A stretch of DNA of 56,513 nt from Bacteroidaceae bacterium (GCA_017416805.1 JAFQBB010000017.1:1-56513); one strand, 5' to 3'; counted from the first letter of the stretch, positions 8,643 through 19,193 are shown. Numbers and translations are program-made. Notes: generated from the letters alone by a model not told the origin.

Positions 8643-11600
8643 TTAATATGCTCGGACTGCGAACTGCATCCCCGCTGTGTGCCCGACAAACTCCGGAGCA
8701 TAAGCGCATTGTACGGAGGCAATGCCAGCCTGATACTGTCCGATGCGGTCAATACGGAAGGTCTCCTCTAATGTACAAACACCCTTGGGAAGGTGGTCGA
8801 TAAAATAGGACGTAGAGGCATCCTTCACCGAACAATAATGACCGACACCTCCATGGAAACGGTATCCGGAAGCGCTGTTTACAGGCTCAAGGCAAGCGGC
8901 ACGGCCATTCTTTATCTGCACGAAGTCCATAGCCCGGTCAGTACGGATAGTGAGTTGCGAGATGATTTTATCACCGACGTGCAGTGTTGTCTTTTCCGTT
9001 ACAGGCTCCCAACTCTTTTGCCCGTTTGTCATTCGTTCTACCATCCATGTGCGTTCGATGCTCAGCGGTTGGTCAAGGGCTTGTCCGTAAGCGGTTTCCG
9101 TCCGTCCGGTATAGGTCGAGGTGACACTCTTCATCCCCTCCAGGTATTGGGCATAAACGGCACCCCACGCCAATCCGTTGTCACTCTTTTCTATAGTGGC
9201 CTTGCGGGGAAGGCGCTTCAATTCTTCTGTGGTGTAGGTATGCTTGAGATAGTCCATACCTGCTATGGACGGAAGGCTTGATTTGACCATCTTCCCATCA
9301 ATCATCAGCGTGGTATTCTTTTCGGCATTCAACAATGTGGGGCTTTGTACAAGCAGAGCATGTATGGCATCTACGGTGTTCAGCGGGTTGTCCCAACTTT
9401 GTGCCTGCTTCTGGATGAGCAGCCATTGTTTCATCTGCTCGATGCAAAGAGTGTCGGATTTGGCAAAAGCCAACGCTTCGATAGCGGCCACTTGGGTAGG
9501 GATACGTTGGTTGCGCCATCCGAAGATGATTGACGGATTGTCGAAGAAACGTCCCATCTGTGGTGTATAGGTGGAGTATTCTTTTAATGAAGAGAGTAAA
9601 ACACCAGCTTCTTTATTCATGCCGTAATGTTTCAACACTATAGATGCTTTGGCCTTTCCATAGGGCGTAAGTCCATGTAATTGCCCAGGCAAAAGCTTTA
9701 CCATATATTCAACAGCTTTTTGCATTTCTTTGTCGTACCTCTTGCCATTCAGCGCTTGGCTGCACAGGTAAGCCAGTGCTTGCTCCGAAGGGCGGACCTC
9801 TTCATCTTTTCCCTCGCAGGCTTTCAAGTGACGGTATTCGTTCATCAGTTCTTGATTGAGAAACTCGGTGGCTTGTGCCATCATGCTGCGGGTCGTGTAG
9901 TCTTGCTCGTCGCCTGTCAAATGGATTATGCGCTCCATCAGTTCTACAATGTATGTAGTCACGTAGCGACTGCTTTTCATCCCTTTGCGCCAGCTCCATC
10001 CGCCATCCTCGTTTTGCAGACTTTCCAATTTGTCCAAATAGCCTGTGATGCGTTGCCTGCTGTTCGTCTTGTCGAAGAGCAATGCCAATTGCCGTTTCTG
10101 TGCCGCCTCATCGGTGGCCTCGGTTACCCATGGAGTTTCATCAAGCAACAGGGTTTTCAAATTCTCATTTTTCTGCAGGTTACTTGATAAAACTTGGTTG
10201 CCGTTTGTTTCGGATATCCAGTTATCATATACCGCTTTGATTTCAGGTTGCGATTGGGCTATGTATGAAGCCATGCTGTGTGCATACCAGGCTGCAGCCC
10301 ACGAGAAAGCATCTTCACTGGTTGGAGTCGCAACTGTTGGCAGGGCCTGTATGGCCAACCATGCAGGATTGCCCGTCATCTCCACGGTCAGCCTATGGTC
10401 ACTTGCCGTAGGGCTATGGTGGTTAAAGAGATGGCCAAGTGACTCTTCCACCTTGCCAGGCCCATCCAACATCAACGGCAGGCTCTCTGTTATCCAAACT
10501 TTATCGGTCAGTATGGGCAGATAGCGTTGCTCGCCATCACTGAATCTGTCACCTTCAGCCACAATGCGACAAACAGGCAGGGAGACAATATTGTCCTTTA
10601 CCGTGAAGGTGAAAGTCGTTGTGGCGGATTCCTTTGCTTGGACATTGAATTTCGCTTTACGGGTCAGTATCACCCGTTCGGTCATCGGGTCAATCAACTC
10701 CAAACGGGCAGTACCTTTTATCCCCTCATCTGTCAGATTGCTGATTATGGCACTGATGGTTGTCTCGTCGCCCGAACGGACAAAACGTGGAAGGTTGGGC
10801 TGTATCATAAACTCACGTTGGGCAGTGGCAAAGTCCTCAAGTGTCGCATACTCCATTTGTCGGGAATGTGCCAATGCACGGAAGTGCCAGCGCGTCAAGT
10901 TGTCAGGTAAAGTAAAGGCAATCTTCACATGGCCCGTTGAGTCTGTGCGCAGATGAGGCTGAAAGAATGCCGTCTCTGTAAAACCTTCGCGTAGTTGCAT
11001 ACCTTCGGGTAGAGGCTCTGCATCCCTCTTCGCTCTTTGTGTGCCGGCAGCAACCTCTTCCAAAACCCCATTGGCTTGGGATTCTATAATATCTGAATCA
11101 GTCCGAGTGTTGAATCTGGCATTCGTGGCAGTAGTCATGGATAAAGCTCTGCTTGCACCTACCATCAAGGATTCTTCTTTGGCACGTTTGCGGAAGAGTG
11201 CAAGATTGAAGTTGAAATACCGTTCGGCAAAGCCATCGTATCTCCATTGGACAGGCACCCGTTTGGTCAACAGGTCAAAATTGATGCGGGTATCCGGATA
11301 ACGGAAGCCAAGGCCAAACCATCGGGGAGAGCCATATATCGTACGCATAAAATTGACGCCAAAGGACCATGATGGCTGCTTGCCCAACTGGTTCAGCGCG
11401 GTATCATACATGGAGGCCAACAGTTCTGCATCGGCTGGGGAGCCATCGGGGTGGGTCACATTCAATATCCATTCCTCTTGAATACCGGGTTTCAACTTGT
11501 TGCGGAAAGTTTCCCACTTCAATACTAATTTCTTTTCGGATTCTTTCTTGGCTAACCTTTGGGTATAGTTTAAGACGCTTCCATTCTTTACATACATGAC

Positions 11601-14507
11601 ATTGACGTACATACAGTTGCCGTACTCGGGCTGGTAGTCGAAGGTGAAAGTCTGTACAGTATCAGACATATAAAAACGGCGGCTATCAATACGCTTCGTC
11701 TCGGAGAAGACATCCATCAGGATATAGGCATCCTTCTCACGTGTACCGAATTGCAGGCGGGCAGGCTGATTGGTATCCACTTTTGTTTCTAACCAGTTGA
11801 CCCAGTCGGTTGTGCCTGAAGGAACTTTTGTCTCATTCTCAGCATAGAGGGTAAAGGCTTCGAAACTTACTACACTATCCTTTTTCCCTGCAAGAGTTGT
11901 GGTGGCCACAATCTTATAGTAAGCCGAAGGCAGTTTGTCGATAAAATCAAAAGCCGTTTGTTGATTGGAGGTTGTTCTTCCCTGATGAACCAACTTGCCT
12001 TTCTTTTCATCTCCATCCTCATTTGTCTGGTAAATGCGGTAATCCACTTCCGTGTCCACTTCTTCCCCACTCAAATTCGTAACCCTGAATGTCAGTGGAT
12101 GAGGTTTCCCTTTCATCCAATGGGAGTTCGCCTGAATAATACCCAATTCTAACGGAATACTGCTCAGAGTCAAGCTTGTCCGCGCCTCCTGGCTCTCGCC
12201 GGAGAGTGACGTTACCGCCCCCGTAATGGCATATTCATTTCGCCACCAGCACAACATTTCTTTATCGGGATGTTCTTTCAGATAGATTTTGATGCAAAAA
12301 CGACCGTCACTATCTGTAACAGCTTCTCCATCCATCATTTCTTCACCATCCCGATAGTCTGTCCATCCGCGCAACCATCCGTAATAGTTCTTGCGCACGT
12401 TATAACTTACTTTGCCTTCTGATACCGGCACACCGCTATAGGTAAGGGCTTGCCCCGTCAATGTGACCGTATCACCAATGGCGTATGCCGTTTTCACCTT
12501 ATCAAAAGTTACTTCAAAGGTAGGAAGTTTGTATTCTTCCATACGGAAAAATAGTATTGTGCTTTGGTGAGATTCTCCTCCGAGAACTTCTATTCTGTAT
12601 GAACCGTTCAACCCATCCGTAGGCAATACAAACTCTGCGTTGAATGAACCGAATTCGTTGTTCTTCACCATTCTCTTTTCGATGATTTCTCCTCTGGGAT
12701 TCTTTAAAGCCAGTTCGAGTTCCTCTCCTTTGGCAGCCCATATACTATCATTGGGTAACAACCAATGGCTTATACCTTTTATATATATAGTTTGTCCCGG
12801 TCGGAAAAGGGTTCGGTCAGAAAACAAACGGGTATAAAATCTCACTTTCCCATTCGGTTGAGTCCATTTTGAGTGATAGTTTTTAGGCACATAAGGCATC
12901 GTATTGTTTGCAACGGTGCTCGCACGTACAAGGTCGTATGATGGTTCCATTTGCATAGTGACGCACCCATATCGGTCCGTCCGTTTGCTCTCTATGGGGA
13001 TAATCTGTTTCTTTTTATGGTCATATCGTGCTGTTTGCAAGGTCGCATCCGCAATAGGATGCCCACTTCGGACATCGAGCACTGCATATTCGACAAGGTC
13101 ACCTGGCAAACTTCGTGATACCAATTTGTAGGGAGATACGTAGAAATAACTCAGATTGGAGCCTTTCCCATTGGCGATAGTCTCTATCAAATAGGCTCCG
13201 GCCTCTTTGGGCAAGGGCAGAGGCACGATAGTATCTTGTTGTCTATACTCCTTATCGCGCAGAAGGGTGTATTTTTGCTCGCCATAAAATTTACTGTACT
13301 TTTTCAATCCCTCGGCATTATAAGTGTATTCGCGGAGTGTGTCCAATGGGCAGTTGATGCGACGTAGCCAGACGGTAAAGCCGTTCAGATTCCGATGATA
13401 GACACGCAAATTGGCTGTGTCGCCAGGATAATGGTGAAGCGAAGCACCTTGCACAAACAACATTGGTTGGAGAATCATTTTCTCCATGTTATGCAACTGG
13501 TTGATAGCTCCATAGCTTGGATAATGGGTTATACCCTCGCGCAGAATCGCCAATGCTTCAGCATCTTTACCTTGTTGTCTGTAAATGGTGGCTATGTCAT
13601 AGCACAAACTTCCACAAAGGTCACTATTCTTGAATGTTTCTTTCAAGCCATAAAACAATTGCAAACATTTGTCGTTATCGCGGGCATATTGGGGAATGAC
13701 GTTCAGCCTGTTTTGCTCCATACTGAGCCATCCTTCACCCTTATCCGGTGTCTCCAACAAAGTCAACATACGTTGGAAAATACGCATTGTTTGGGCAGGA
13801 CAATCATAAGCAGAAACAGCAATGAGCGTATCGCGACGAAATTGATTGTAATCCAAATTGAATGCTTTCCACTCTGTTTGCTTATAGGCACGGCTCAATG
13901 TTGGCTCCAACTCTTTTATGCCGAAAGCCGCCCGTCGGCCAATAAGGTGCATCAAGTCATGCTGGTACATCTCACTCCATTTGCCAGAGTAGGTAATGGG
14001 GGCATAACTGAGGGTAGAATATCCTTTCAACTTCTCCAATTGGCTGACCGATGCGATGAAATGGTCAAAAGAGCGTTGGTTATACATCAGTTGTGTCCAT
14101 TGACTCATATCTTCCGGCAGTTTCTCGATGACCTTATTGTCATATCTTCCTTGGGCAGAATATGCATAGATGCTTCCCAGTAATGAATGCAATACAGCGG
14201 CATCGTTGATAGGGGTAATGGGGTCGGCCACCCATTTTTCCAATCCGGCTATATCAACATAAAAACTGTCTGTACTCAGATGGGTACGATATGCCATTGC
14301 CGTCAGATAAGCACGCATCATCTGTGGCGCAAGGCGTTCGTTTTGTGCTTTACGGAAAATCTTTTGTGTAATCTCTATAGCTGTTTGGGGTTTGTCTTCT
14401 TTTTCAGCCAAGTTTACTTCTTTCCACAATTGATTATAGCTTTGGGCGGAAAGCAAGAAAGTTCCCATTATAAAGAACAGTAAAAAGAAACGAACCTTCT
14501 GTTTCAT
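8643..14507 (-). CDS. Large alpha-2-macroglobulin family protein
   Basis: 1954 residues with a signal peptide (1-21, LLSAQ). Residues ~25-345 form an alpha-helical N-terminal region. MG-type beta domains follow, including an MG2 signature (LFRPGQTIYIKG, ~567-578) and LPTFEV (~661). The A2M domain (FFQPHLRTDSTGHVKIAFTL, ~1181-1200) precedes an alpha-alpha thioester-like domain (~1390-1700). Where thioester family members have C-x-E-Q, this protein reads TPTSEDAFSW (~1395), so it has no thioester and cannot covalently trap proteases that way. Bacterial relatives are periplasmic or outer-membrane protease baits. An ECF sigma gene precedes it. Confidence 0.92.
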   Translation of the reverse strand: MKQKVRFFLLFFIMGTFLLSAQSYNQLWKEVNLAEKEDKPQTAIEITQKIFRKAQNERLAPQMMRAYLTAMAYRTHLSTDSFYVDIAGLEKWVADPITPINDAAVLHSLLGSIYAYSAQGRYDNKVIEKLPEDMSQWTQLMYNQRSFDHFIASVSQLEKLKGYSTLSYAPITYSGKWSEMYQHDLMHLIGRRAAFGIKELEPTLSRAYKQTEWKAFNLDYNQFRRDTLIAVSAYDCPAQTMRIFQRMLTLLETPDKGEGWLSMEQNRLNVIPQYARDNDKCLQLFYGLKETFKNSDLCGSLCYDIATIYRQQGKDAEALAILREGITHYPSYGAINQLHNMEKMILQPMLFVQGASLHHYPGDTANLRVYHRNLNGFTVWLRRINCPLDTLREYTYNAEGLKKYSKFYGEQKYTLLRDKEYRQQDTIVPLPLPKEAGAYLIETIANGKGSNLSYFYVSPYKLVSRSLPGDLVEYAVLDVRSGHPIADATLQTARYDHKKKQIIPIESKRTDRYGCVTMQMEPSYDLVRASTVANNTMPYVPKNYHSKWTQPNGKVRFYTRLFSDRTLFRPGQTIYIKGISHWLLPNDSIWAAKGEELELALKNPRGEIIEKRMVKNNEFGSFNAEFVLPTDGLNGSYRIEVLGGESHQSTILFFRMEEYKLPTFEVTFDKVKTAYAIGDTVTLTGQALTYSGVPVSEGKVSYNVRKNYYGWLRGWTDYRDGEEMMDGEAVTDSDGRFCIKIYLKEHPDKEMLCWWRNEYAITGAVTSLSGESQEARTSLTLSSIPLELGIIQANSHWMKGKPHPLTFRVTNLSGEEVDTEVDYRIYQTNEDGDEKKGKLVHQGRTTSNQQTAFDFIDKLPSAYYKIVATTTLAGKKDSVVSFEAFTLYAENETKVPSGTTDWVNWLETKVDTNQPARLQFGTREKDAYILMDVFSETKRIDSRRFYMSDTVQTFTFDYQPEYGNCMYVNVMYVKNGSVLNYTQRLAKKESEKKLVLKWETFRNKLKPGIQEEWILNVTHPDGSPADAELLASMYDTALNQLGKQPSWSFGVNFMRTIYGSPRWFGLGFRYPDTRINFDLLTKRVPVQWRYDGFAERYFNFNLALFRKRAKEESLMVGASRALSMTTATNARFNTRTDSDIIESQANGVLEEVAAGTQRAKRDAEPLPEGMQLREGFTETAFFQPHLRTDSTGHVKIAFTLPDNLTRWHFRALAHSRQMEYATLEDFATAQREFMIQPNLPRFVRSGDETTISAIISNLTDEGIKGTARLELIDPMTERVILTRKAKFNVQAKESATTTFTFTVKDNIVSLPVCRIVAEGDRFSDGEQRYLPILTDKVWITESLPLMLDGPGKVEESLGHLFNHHSPTASDHRLTVEMTGNPAWLAIQALPTVATPTSEDAFSWAAAWYAHSMASYIAQSQPEIKAVYDNWISETNGNQVLSSNLQKNENLKTLLLDETPWVTEATDEAAQKRQLALLFDKTNSRQRITGYLDKLESLQNEDGGWSWRKGMKSSRYVTTYIVELMERIIHLTGDEQDYTTRSMMAQATEFLNQELMNEYRHLKACEGKDEEVRPSEQALAYLCSQALNGKRYDKEMQKAVEYMVKLLPGQLHGLTPYGKAKASIVLKHYGMNKEAGVLLSSLKEYSTYTPQMGRFFDNPSIIFGWRNQRIPTQVAAIEALAFAKSDTLCIEQMKQWLLIQKQAQSWDNPLNTVDAIHALLVQSPTLLNAEKNTTLMIDGKMVKSSLPSIAGMDYLKHTYTTEELKRLPRKATIEKSDNGLAWGAVYAQYLEGMKSVTSTYTGRTETAYGQALDQPLSIERTWMVERMTNGQKSWEPVTEKTTLHVGDKIISQLTIRTDRAMDFVQIKNGRAACLEPVNSASGYRFHGGVGHYCSVKDASTSYFIDHLPKGVCTLEETFRIDRIGQYQAGIASVQCAYAPEFVGHTAGMQFAVRAY

Positions 14508-14543
14508 AATGCATCAAATGTTTAGACAAGTTGAATTTGCTTT

Positions 14544-14551
14544 CAAAAGTA
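14544..14551 (-). promoter_or_regulatory. -7 element of the alpha-2-macroglobulin promoter
   Basis: TACTTTTG on the minus strand, 37 bp before the start codon. A TTTG lies 16 bp further upstream, closer than the usual 19-20. Confidence 0.55.
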
Positions 14552-14639
14552 GAGAATTTATCAGTAACAAATTTGCCATTATACATCTTTTCATTCTATA
14601 CATGTTTTTTTAACTGGCATTCACTTGTTGCAAGTACAA

Positions 14640-14671
14640 ATTAAGGCTCAAGCATTTGCCCGAGCCTTAAT
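14640..14671. terminator. Terminator after the ECF sigma gene
   Basis: ATTAAGGCTC (14640-14649) pairs with GAGCCTTAAT (14662-14671). It lies 49 bp after the sigma factor stop, so the macroglobulin gene is probably transcribed from its own promoter. Confidence 0.75.
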
Positions 14672-14719
14672 TCTTTATTCATGAAAATAGGTATTTGTAT
14701 TTTGTAATGTTTCTTTTTG

Positions 14720-15223
14720 TCATCTGAAATCTTTGAGTTCTACCTGTAAGCGTTGTCGGGTAAAGAAGATGCGGCTTTTGACCGTACCTAATGGCAAGCC
14801 TAGTTTTTCGGCAATCTCACGATACTTAAAACCGGAAACGTGCATAGAGAAAGGTATCCGGTATTCTTTAGGAAGACGGTTGACCGCACGACGTATTTCT
14901 TTCAAGTCGTAAGCCGCTTCAGTACTATCAAAAGCCATGTCCTTGGATTGGTTAATGTGATAAAGATTGTCGGTATGATCAACAAAAGTCTGGTCACGCA
15001 CCTGTTTTCTATAATTATTAATAAAAATATTTCTCATAATAGTGTACATCCAACCACGAAAATTAGTATCAGGTTCAAATTTGTCTTCGTTATCCAACGC
15101 TTTTAAAGAGGTTTCTTGCAACAGGTCATTAGCTTCTTCCACATCAGCAGTCAACTTGTAAGCAAAACGCAACAATTCATCTTGAATCGCGAGCAACTCA
15201 TTTTTAAAATCTAAAGTCTTCAT
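14720..15223 (-). CDS. ECF-type RNA polymerase sigma factor
   Basis: 167 residues, standard ECF length. Sigma region 2 (residues ~10-80) includes LRFAYKLTADVEEANDLLQ and FRGWMYTIMRNIFINNYR. Region 4 (~115-162) has the helix-turn-helix YREIAEKLGLPLGTVKSRIF. No anti-sigma gene is adjacent, so control may be transcriptional or by a distant partner. A possible -7 element (TAATATTG on the minus strand near 15280) precedes it. Confidence 0.93.
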   Translation of the reverse strand: MKTLDFKNELLAIQDELLRFAYKLTADVEEANDLLQETSLKALDNEDKFEPDTNFRGWMYTIMRNIFINNYRKQVRDQTFVDHTDNLYHINQSKDMAFDSTEAAYDLKEIRRAVNRLPKEYRIPFSMHVSGFKYREIAEKLGLPLGTVKSRIFFTRQRLQVELKDFR

Positions 15224-15368
15224 ATTCGTAAATGATTAGAATGTAATAAATTTGTTTTTTGTATTGTTTTCGAGTGCAATATTACAGCTTCTTCCAATCA
15301 CTTATCGGAGAAAATCAAAGATAAAAAAGGGGTAAATATGTTTAATGTCAATATTTACCCTCTCAAAA

Positions 15369-15398
15369 AAGAGGGAGATTTACAAAAATCCCCCTCTT
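15369..15398 (-). terminator. Terminator after pfkA
   Basis: AAGAGGGAGATTT and AAATCCCCCTCTT form a 13-bp stem with one mismatch and a short loop, 25-55 bp after the pfkA stop. Confidence 0.7.
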
Positions 15399-15422
15399 AT
15401 ATACATCATTTTTTCTTCTTTT

Positions 15423-16403
15423 TCAGATAGAAAGTGAATTTAGCACATTGACCAGCTCTTTCTTTATGGGCTTGTCATTCTTTATGGCCTTGGCAAATGG
15501 GACATAGACAATTTCATCATGTTCAATGCCAATCATCACGTTTCGTTGGCCTTCCATCAAAGCATCAATACTGGCTGCCCCCATACGGCTGGCTATTATG
15601 CGGTCATGGGCAGTCGGACGACCTCCACGCTGAAGATGTCCAAGAATTGAAACTCGCACATCATATTGCGGATATTCATTTTTAACGCGTTCGGCCAAAG
15701 CCATGGCACCACCGGTAATATCGCTTTCTGCAACGAGTACGATACTGCTACTCTTAGACTTACGAAAGCCATTCTTGATAAATTCCGCCAGCTGGTCAAC
15801 TTCGGTGCTGAATTCAGGGATAATAGCAGCTTCGGCTCCTGCGGCAATGGCTCCGTTCAGAGCAAGAAAACCGGCATCTCGACCCATAACCTCTACGAAG
15901 AAGAGGCGTTCATGTGAAGTTGCCGTATCACGAATCTTGTCAACAGCATCAAGTATGGTATTGAGGGCTGTATCATAACCAATGGTTGTATCGGTACCGT
16001 AAAGGTCATTGTCTATAGTACCGGGAAGGCCTATGCAAGGGATGTCGTATTCTTGTGCGAAAATGCGTGCTCCTGTGAGTGAACCGTCTCCTCCAATGAC
16101 TACGAGGGCATCGATTTCCTCTTTCTTCATATTCTCGTATGCCAAAGCACGCCCTTCAGGAGTGGCAAACTCTTTACAACGGGCTGTTTTCAGGATTGTA
16201 CCTCCCTGATGGATGATGTTGCTGACATTTTGGGTCTTGAACTCAACGATTTCCCCCGTGACCAATCCCTTATAGCCGCGATAGATACCTTTTACTCTCA
16301 ACCCATTATAGATAGCCGAACGGGTGACGGCACGAATAGCGGCATTCATACCGGGCGCATCACCTCCCGAGGTAAGTATGCCAATACATTTGATAGCTGC
16401 CAT
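15423..16403 (-). CDS. pfkA: ATP-dependent 6-phosphofructokinase
   Basis: 326 residues, the size of a bacterial PfkA subunit. It phosphorylates fructose 6-phosphate to the 1,6-bisphosphate, the committed step of glycolysis. Visible motifs: [10 protein letters not shown] (11-20), GGDGS (104-108) of the ATP site, [12 protein letters not shown] (~127-138) with the catalytic Asp, and [16 protein letters not shown] (sugar phosphate site). Glycine in GGDGS followed by S fits ATP rather than PPi use. It has its own promoter (TACATTTG at 16451-16458, minus strand). Confidence 0.97.
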   Translation of the reverse strand: MAAIKCIGILTSGGDAPGMNAAIRAVTRSAIYNGLRVKGIYRGYKGLVTGEIVEFKTQNVSNIIHQGGTILKTARCKEFATPEGRALAYENMKKEEIDALVVIGGDGSLTGARIFAQEYDIPCIGLPGTIDNDLYGTDTTIGYDTALNTILDAVDKIRDTATSHERLFFVEVMGRDAGFLALNGAIAAGAEAAIIPEFSTEVDQLAEFIKNGFRKSKSSSIVLVAESDITGGAMALAERVKNEYPQYDVRVSILGHLQRGGRPTAHDRIIASRMGAASIDALMEGQRNVMIGIEHDEIVYVPFAKAIKNDKPIKKELVNVLNSLSI

Positions 16404-16450
16404 ATTCCTTATCTCCTTATTATATATGCATTGATTCTTATAATGAAGTG

Positions 16451-16458
16451 CAAATGTA
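16451..16458 (-). promoter_or_regulatory. -7 element of the pfkA promoter
   Basis: TACATTTG on the minus strand, 48 bp before the ATG; matches TAnnTTTG. Confidence 0.55.
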
Positions 16459-16576
16459 CGAATTTAAACACCTTTACTAATCCTTTTGTCTGTAAAAAAG
16501 CTATAAAAGAAGTACTTTTGAACTATTTTACCCTCCCAACAAAGCTATCGGCCTTTACATTCTTTTTCCCCTTTTA

Positions 16577-17452
16577 TCATATTGGACTTTTCTGATAGTC
16601 TTCTATAGATTTCTTGCAAGACTCCATTAGCCATTTGGGAGTTGAAGTGGCTCCACAGATGCCGACACTCGTAATCCCTTCAAGCAAATTGAAGTCTATC
16701 TCGTTGGCATCTTCAATCAAATGTGAATTTGGATTTACCTGAAGACACTCATTGAATAGAATTTTTCCATTGGAACTTTTCTTTCCGCTTACGAAGAATA
16801 TCAAATCGTGAGCCATGGCAAAGGCTCGGATGTTAGGCATGCGGTTTGCCACTTGGCGACAGATGGTATCATAATATTCGAACGAAGCGGAGGGAGAAAT
16901 GTGCGTCTTGATATATGCCACAATTTGTCTGAATTCATCAAGCGACTTGGTGGTTTGTGAATAAAGACGGATATCTTTGCTGAAATCAAGCCTCATGGCG
17001 GCCTCCAAACTTTCAATCACAATAGCTTTTCCTGCCGTTTGCCCTACAAGTCCCAAGACCTCGGCATGTCCGGCCTTACCATAGATGACAATTTGCTTTT
17101 CGCCTCCCGCCTCCTGATTGTATTCTTGCTTGATCCGTTTTTGGAGGCGAAGCACAACGGGACATGTGGCATCGATGATTTCAATATTGTTCTTGCGGGC
17201 TATCCGATAAGTTTCGGGAGGTTCTCCATGGGCACGAAGCAAGACCTTGACATCATGCAATTGTTCAAACTCTGCGTGATTGATAGTGATAAGCCCTAAC
17301 GCTTTGAGCCGCTCACACTCTTTACCATTATGCACAATATCGCCCAAGCAATATAGAGGTTTGCCTTTACGCAATTCCTCTTCAGCTTTTTGGATGGCGG
17401 TAGTTACCCCAAAACAGAATCCCGATCCGTCATCTATTTCAATCTTTATCAT
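16577..17452 (-). CDS. ispH: 4-hydroxy-3-methylbut-2-enyl diphosphate reductase
   Basis: 291 residues. This is the last step of the MEP pathway: HMBPP is reduced to IPP and DMAPP by a [4Fe-4S] enzyme in the cytosol. The three cluster cysteines are present: Cys13 (GSGFCFGV), Cys97 (DATCPVV) and Cys198 ([10 protein letters not shown]). His/Glu substrate-site segments ([17 protein letters not shown]) are also present. The ATG overlaps the cmk stop codon (ATGA), showing translational coupling. Confidence 0.97.
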   Translation of the reverse strand: MIKIEIDDGSGFCFGVTTAIQKAEEELRKGKPLYCLGDIVHNGKECERLKALGLITINHAEFEQLHDVKVLLRAHGEPPETYRIARKNNIEIIDATCPVVLRLQKRIKQEYNQEAGGEKQIVIYGKAGHAEVLGLVGQTAGKAIVIESLEAAMRLDFSKDIRLYSQTTKSLDEFRQIVAYIKTHISPSASFEYYDTICRQVANRMPNIRAFAMAHDLIFFVSGKKSSNGKILFNECLQVNPNSHLIEDANEIDFNLLEGITSVGICGATSTPKWLMESCKKSIEDYQKSPI

Positions 17453-18138
17453 AATGCGGCAATCTTATGATATTGTTCAAGAAGCCATGCTTTCTGTTCG
17501 GAAAGGCTCAAGTTGCTATTGTCCAATAGAATGGCATCCTCTGCCTGGCGCAAAGGGCTGACGGTGCGTGTCTGGTCAATGCGGTCACGCTCTTTGACAT
17601 TTGCCAATATCTCTGCAAAGTCTGCTTTTTCTCCCTTTTCTTGCAACTCTTTATACCGGCGTTCGGCACGGATTTCGGCCGATGCTGTCACAAAAATCTT
17701 CAATTCAGCATCAGGAAATACAGTAGTGCCAATATCCCGGCCATCCATTACAATTCCTTTTTCCTTACCCATGGCCTGTTGCTGGGCCACAAGTGCTTCG
17801 CGTACGAACCCGATAGCCGCAATAATGCTCACACGCGACGAAACCTCCATTGTCCGGATACGGTCCTCAACATCTTTCCCATTGAGTCGGGTACGCGGAC
17901 GACCAGTTTCGGCATCAAGTTCAAAAGAGATGTTTATGTCATTGATGCGCCTTCCCAATACCTCCAAGTCTATGCTCTTCCCTTCAAAAAGCCCATTCTC
18001 GATACAATACAACGTAACGGCTCTGTACATAGCTCCACTATCAATGTAGATATACCCAATCTCGTGGGCAAGGTCTTTCGCCATAGTACTTTTTCCGCAC
18101 GATGAAAAACCGTCAATAGCAATAGTGATTTTTTTCAT
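17449..18138 (-). CDS. cmk: Cytidylate kinase
   Basis: 229 residues. It phosphorylates CMP/dCMP to the diphosphates with ATP. P-loop GFSSCGKST at 10-18, start motif [27 protein letters not shown] (CMP site) and [13 protein letters not shown] (lid). It lies between porQ (28 bp upstream) and ispH (4-bp overlap), so porQ-cmk-ispH read as one operon. Confidence 0.97.
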   Translation of the reverse strand: MKKITIAIDGFSSCGKSTMAKDLAHEIGYIYIDSGAMYRAVTLYCIENGLFEGKSIDLEVLGRRINDINISFELDAETGRPRTRLNGKDVEDRIRTMEVSSRVSIIAAIGFVREALVAQQQAMGKEKGIVMDGRDIGTTVFPDAELKIFVTASAEIRAERRYKELQEKGEKADFAEILANVKERDRIDQTRTVSPLRQAEDAILLDNSNLSLSEQKAWLLEQYHKIAAL

Positions 18139-18166
18139 ATCTTTATCTAATATGTTTTATTCAAAA

Positions 18167-19141
18167 TTAAAGTCTTACACTGAAATTCATGACCAACGAT
18201 GAGGCCGCCGTATGATAATTGGCGTAAGCAACTCCCAATTTGATACGTTTCAGTTGCAATCCGCCACCAATGGAGAGTCCCGTCCATTTGCTCCCCCCTT
18301 CAACACTCAGGTCGTTAGCCCGTTTGCAATTATATCCGGCGGCTATATAAAACAGGTCGCCCGGCATCACTTCAACTCCAAACACCATGTGGTTGAGAAG
18401 CAAGTCGCCGAACCCCACCTTCTTGCCGGAGGGATTATAATAAGCCGACTTCCAATGCGCCAAATCATCCAACGTGACGGAAAGACGTATCGGCGCATGG
18501 GCCAGCCGTTTGGTTACTCCCAATTGCACATTCACTGGAAGTTTTTCGTGCTCTTCGTCGAAAGTCTTGACTTGGCCACCCAAGTTCTTGAAGGTCAGCG
18601 AAGCCGAGAAATCCGATTCTTCATGAAAATAGTTGATACCCAAATCCACACCGATAGCATACGAGGTATATCCGGCATAATTGCCATGAATGAGTTTGGC
18701 GGTGACACCCCCACTCCATCTGTCGCTCAACAAGTAGTTGTACGCGCCCATAAAAGCCATATCCTTGGCCGACAATTCACCCAATTCATTGTTAGCCTCG
18801 TCCGTTTCTACAATATCCCCATAATCCATGTATTGCACGAAGGCTGCCCAAGCCGAACGTTCGCCAAATTGTCGGGAAAAAGCGGCACTGGCCACCTTAC
18901 TGCCTTCTATATAAGAGGTATAGTTCAAGTTCAGGGTCTTGTCCGACACATTGGACAGAAGGGCCGGATTATGAAACACCAATGTCAGGTCATCCTCAAT
19001 CGTCGTAATATTCTCCCCGCCCAAAGCCGTGGCATGTGCAGAGTGAGGAAGCCGCAGAAAATTAAATACGGTTGTCCCATTTTGCGCCAAAGAAAATCCG
19101 GACACAAGCAGAAGAATCATGAATGTCAGCTCTTTTTTCAT
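18167..19141 (-). CDS. porQ: PorQ-like outer membrane beta-barrel protein (type IX secretion associated)
   Basis: 324 residues from ATG 19141 (MKKELTFMILLLVSG). An upstream in-frame start at 19165 falls inside the promoter and is rejected. Signal peptide to ~20. The family motif TVFNFLRLPHSAHATALGG and FHNPALLSN near the N-terminus are typical of the PorV/PorQ (FadL-like) group, followed by alternating beta strands and a terminal aromatic/Leu residue. PorQ proteins act with the type IX secretion attachment machinery, but no other type IX gene is in the window. Confidence 0.8.
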   Translation of the reverse strand: MKKELTFMILLLVSGFSLAQNGTTVFNFLRLPHSAHATALGGENITTIEDDLTLVFHNPALLSNVSDKTLNLNYTSYIEGSKVASAAFSRQFGERSAWAAFVQYMDYGDIVETDEANNELGELSAKDMAFMGAYNYLLSDRWSGGVTAKLIHGNYAGYTSYAIGVDLGINYFHEESDFSASLTFKNLGGQVKTFDEEHEKLPVNVQLGVTKRLAHAPIRLSVTLDDLAHWKSAYYNPSGKKVGFGDLLLNHMVFGVEVMPGDLFYIAAGYNCKRANDLSVEGGSKWTGLSIGGGLQLKRIKLGVAYANYHTAASSLVMNFSVRL

Positions 19142-19162
19142 CAATATCATTTTTCGCACGAG

Positions 19163-19193
19163 CAAAAGTAGTGCAATTTATTCGTTTGGCAAA
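19163..19193 (-). promoter_or_regulatory. porQ-cmk-ispH promoter
   Basis: On the minus strand TTTG (19190-19193), exactly 19 bp, then TACTTTTG (19163-19170), 21 bp from the ATG: a full consensus match. Confidence 0.75.

Noticed and set aside
19141-19165. Upstream start for porQ (and similar early starts for the fusion protein at 8365, marC at 39465 and recF at 54864)
   Set aside because: Each early start lies at or before the -7 promoter element, so the next in-frame ATG was chosen.
18212-19171. 319-codon plus-strand ORF opposite porQ
   Set aside because: It is antisense to a clearly conserved protein, has no promoter or export signal, and reads like reverse-strand translation. The same reasoning applies to long frames at 13395-14183, 40994-41710 and 41795-42517.
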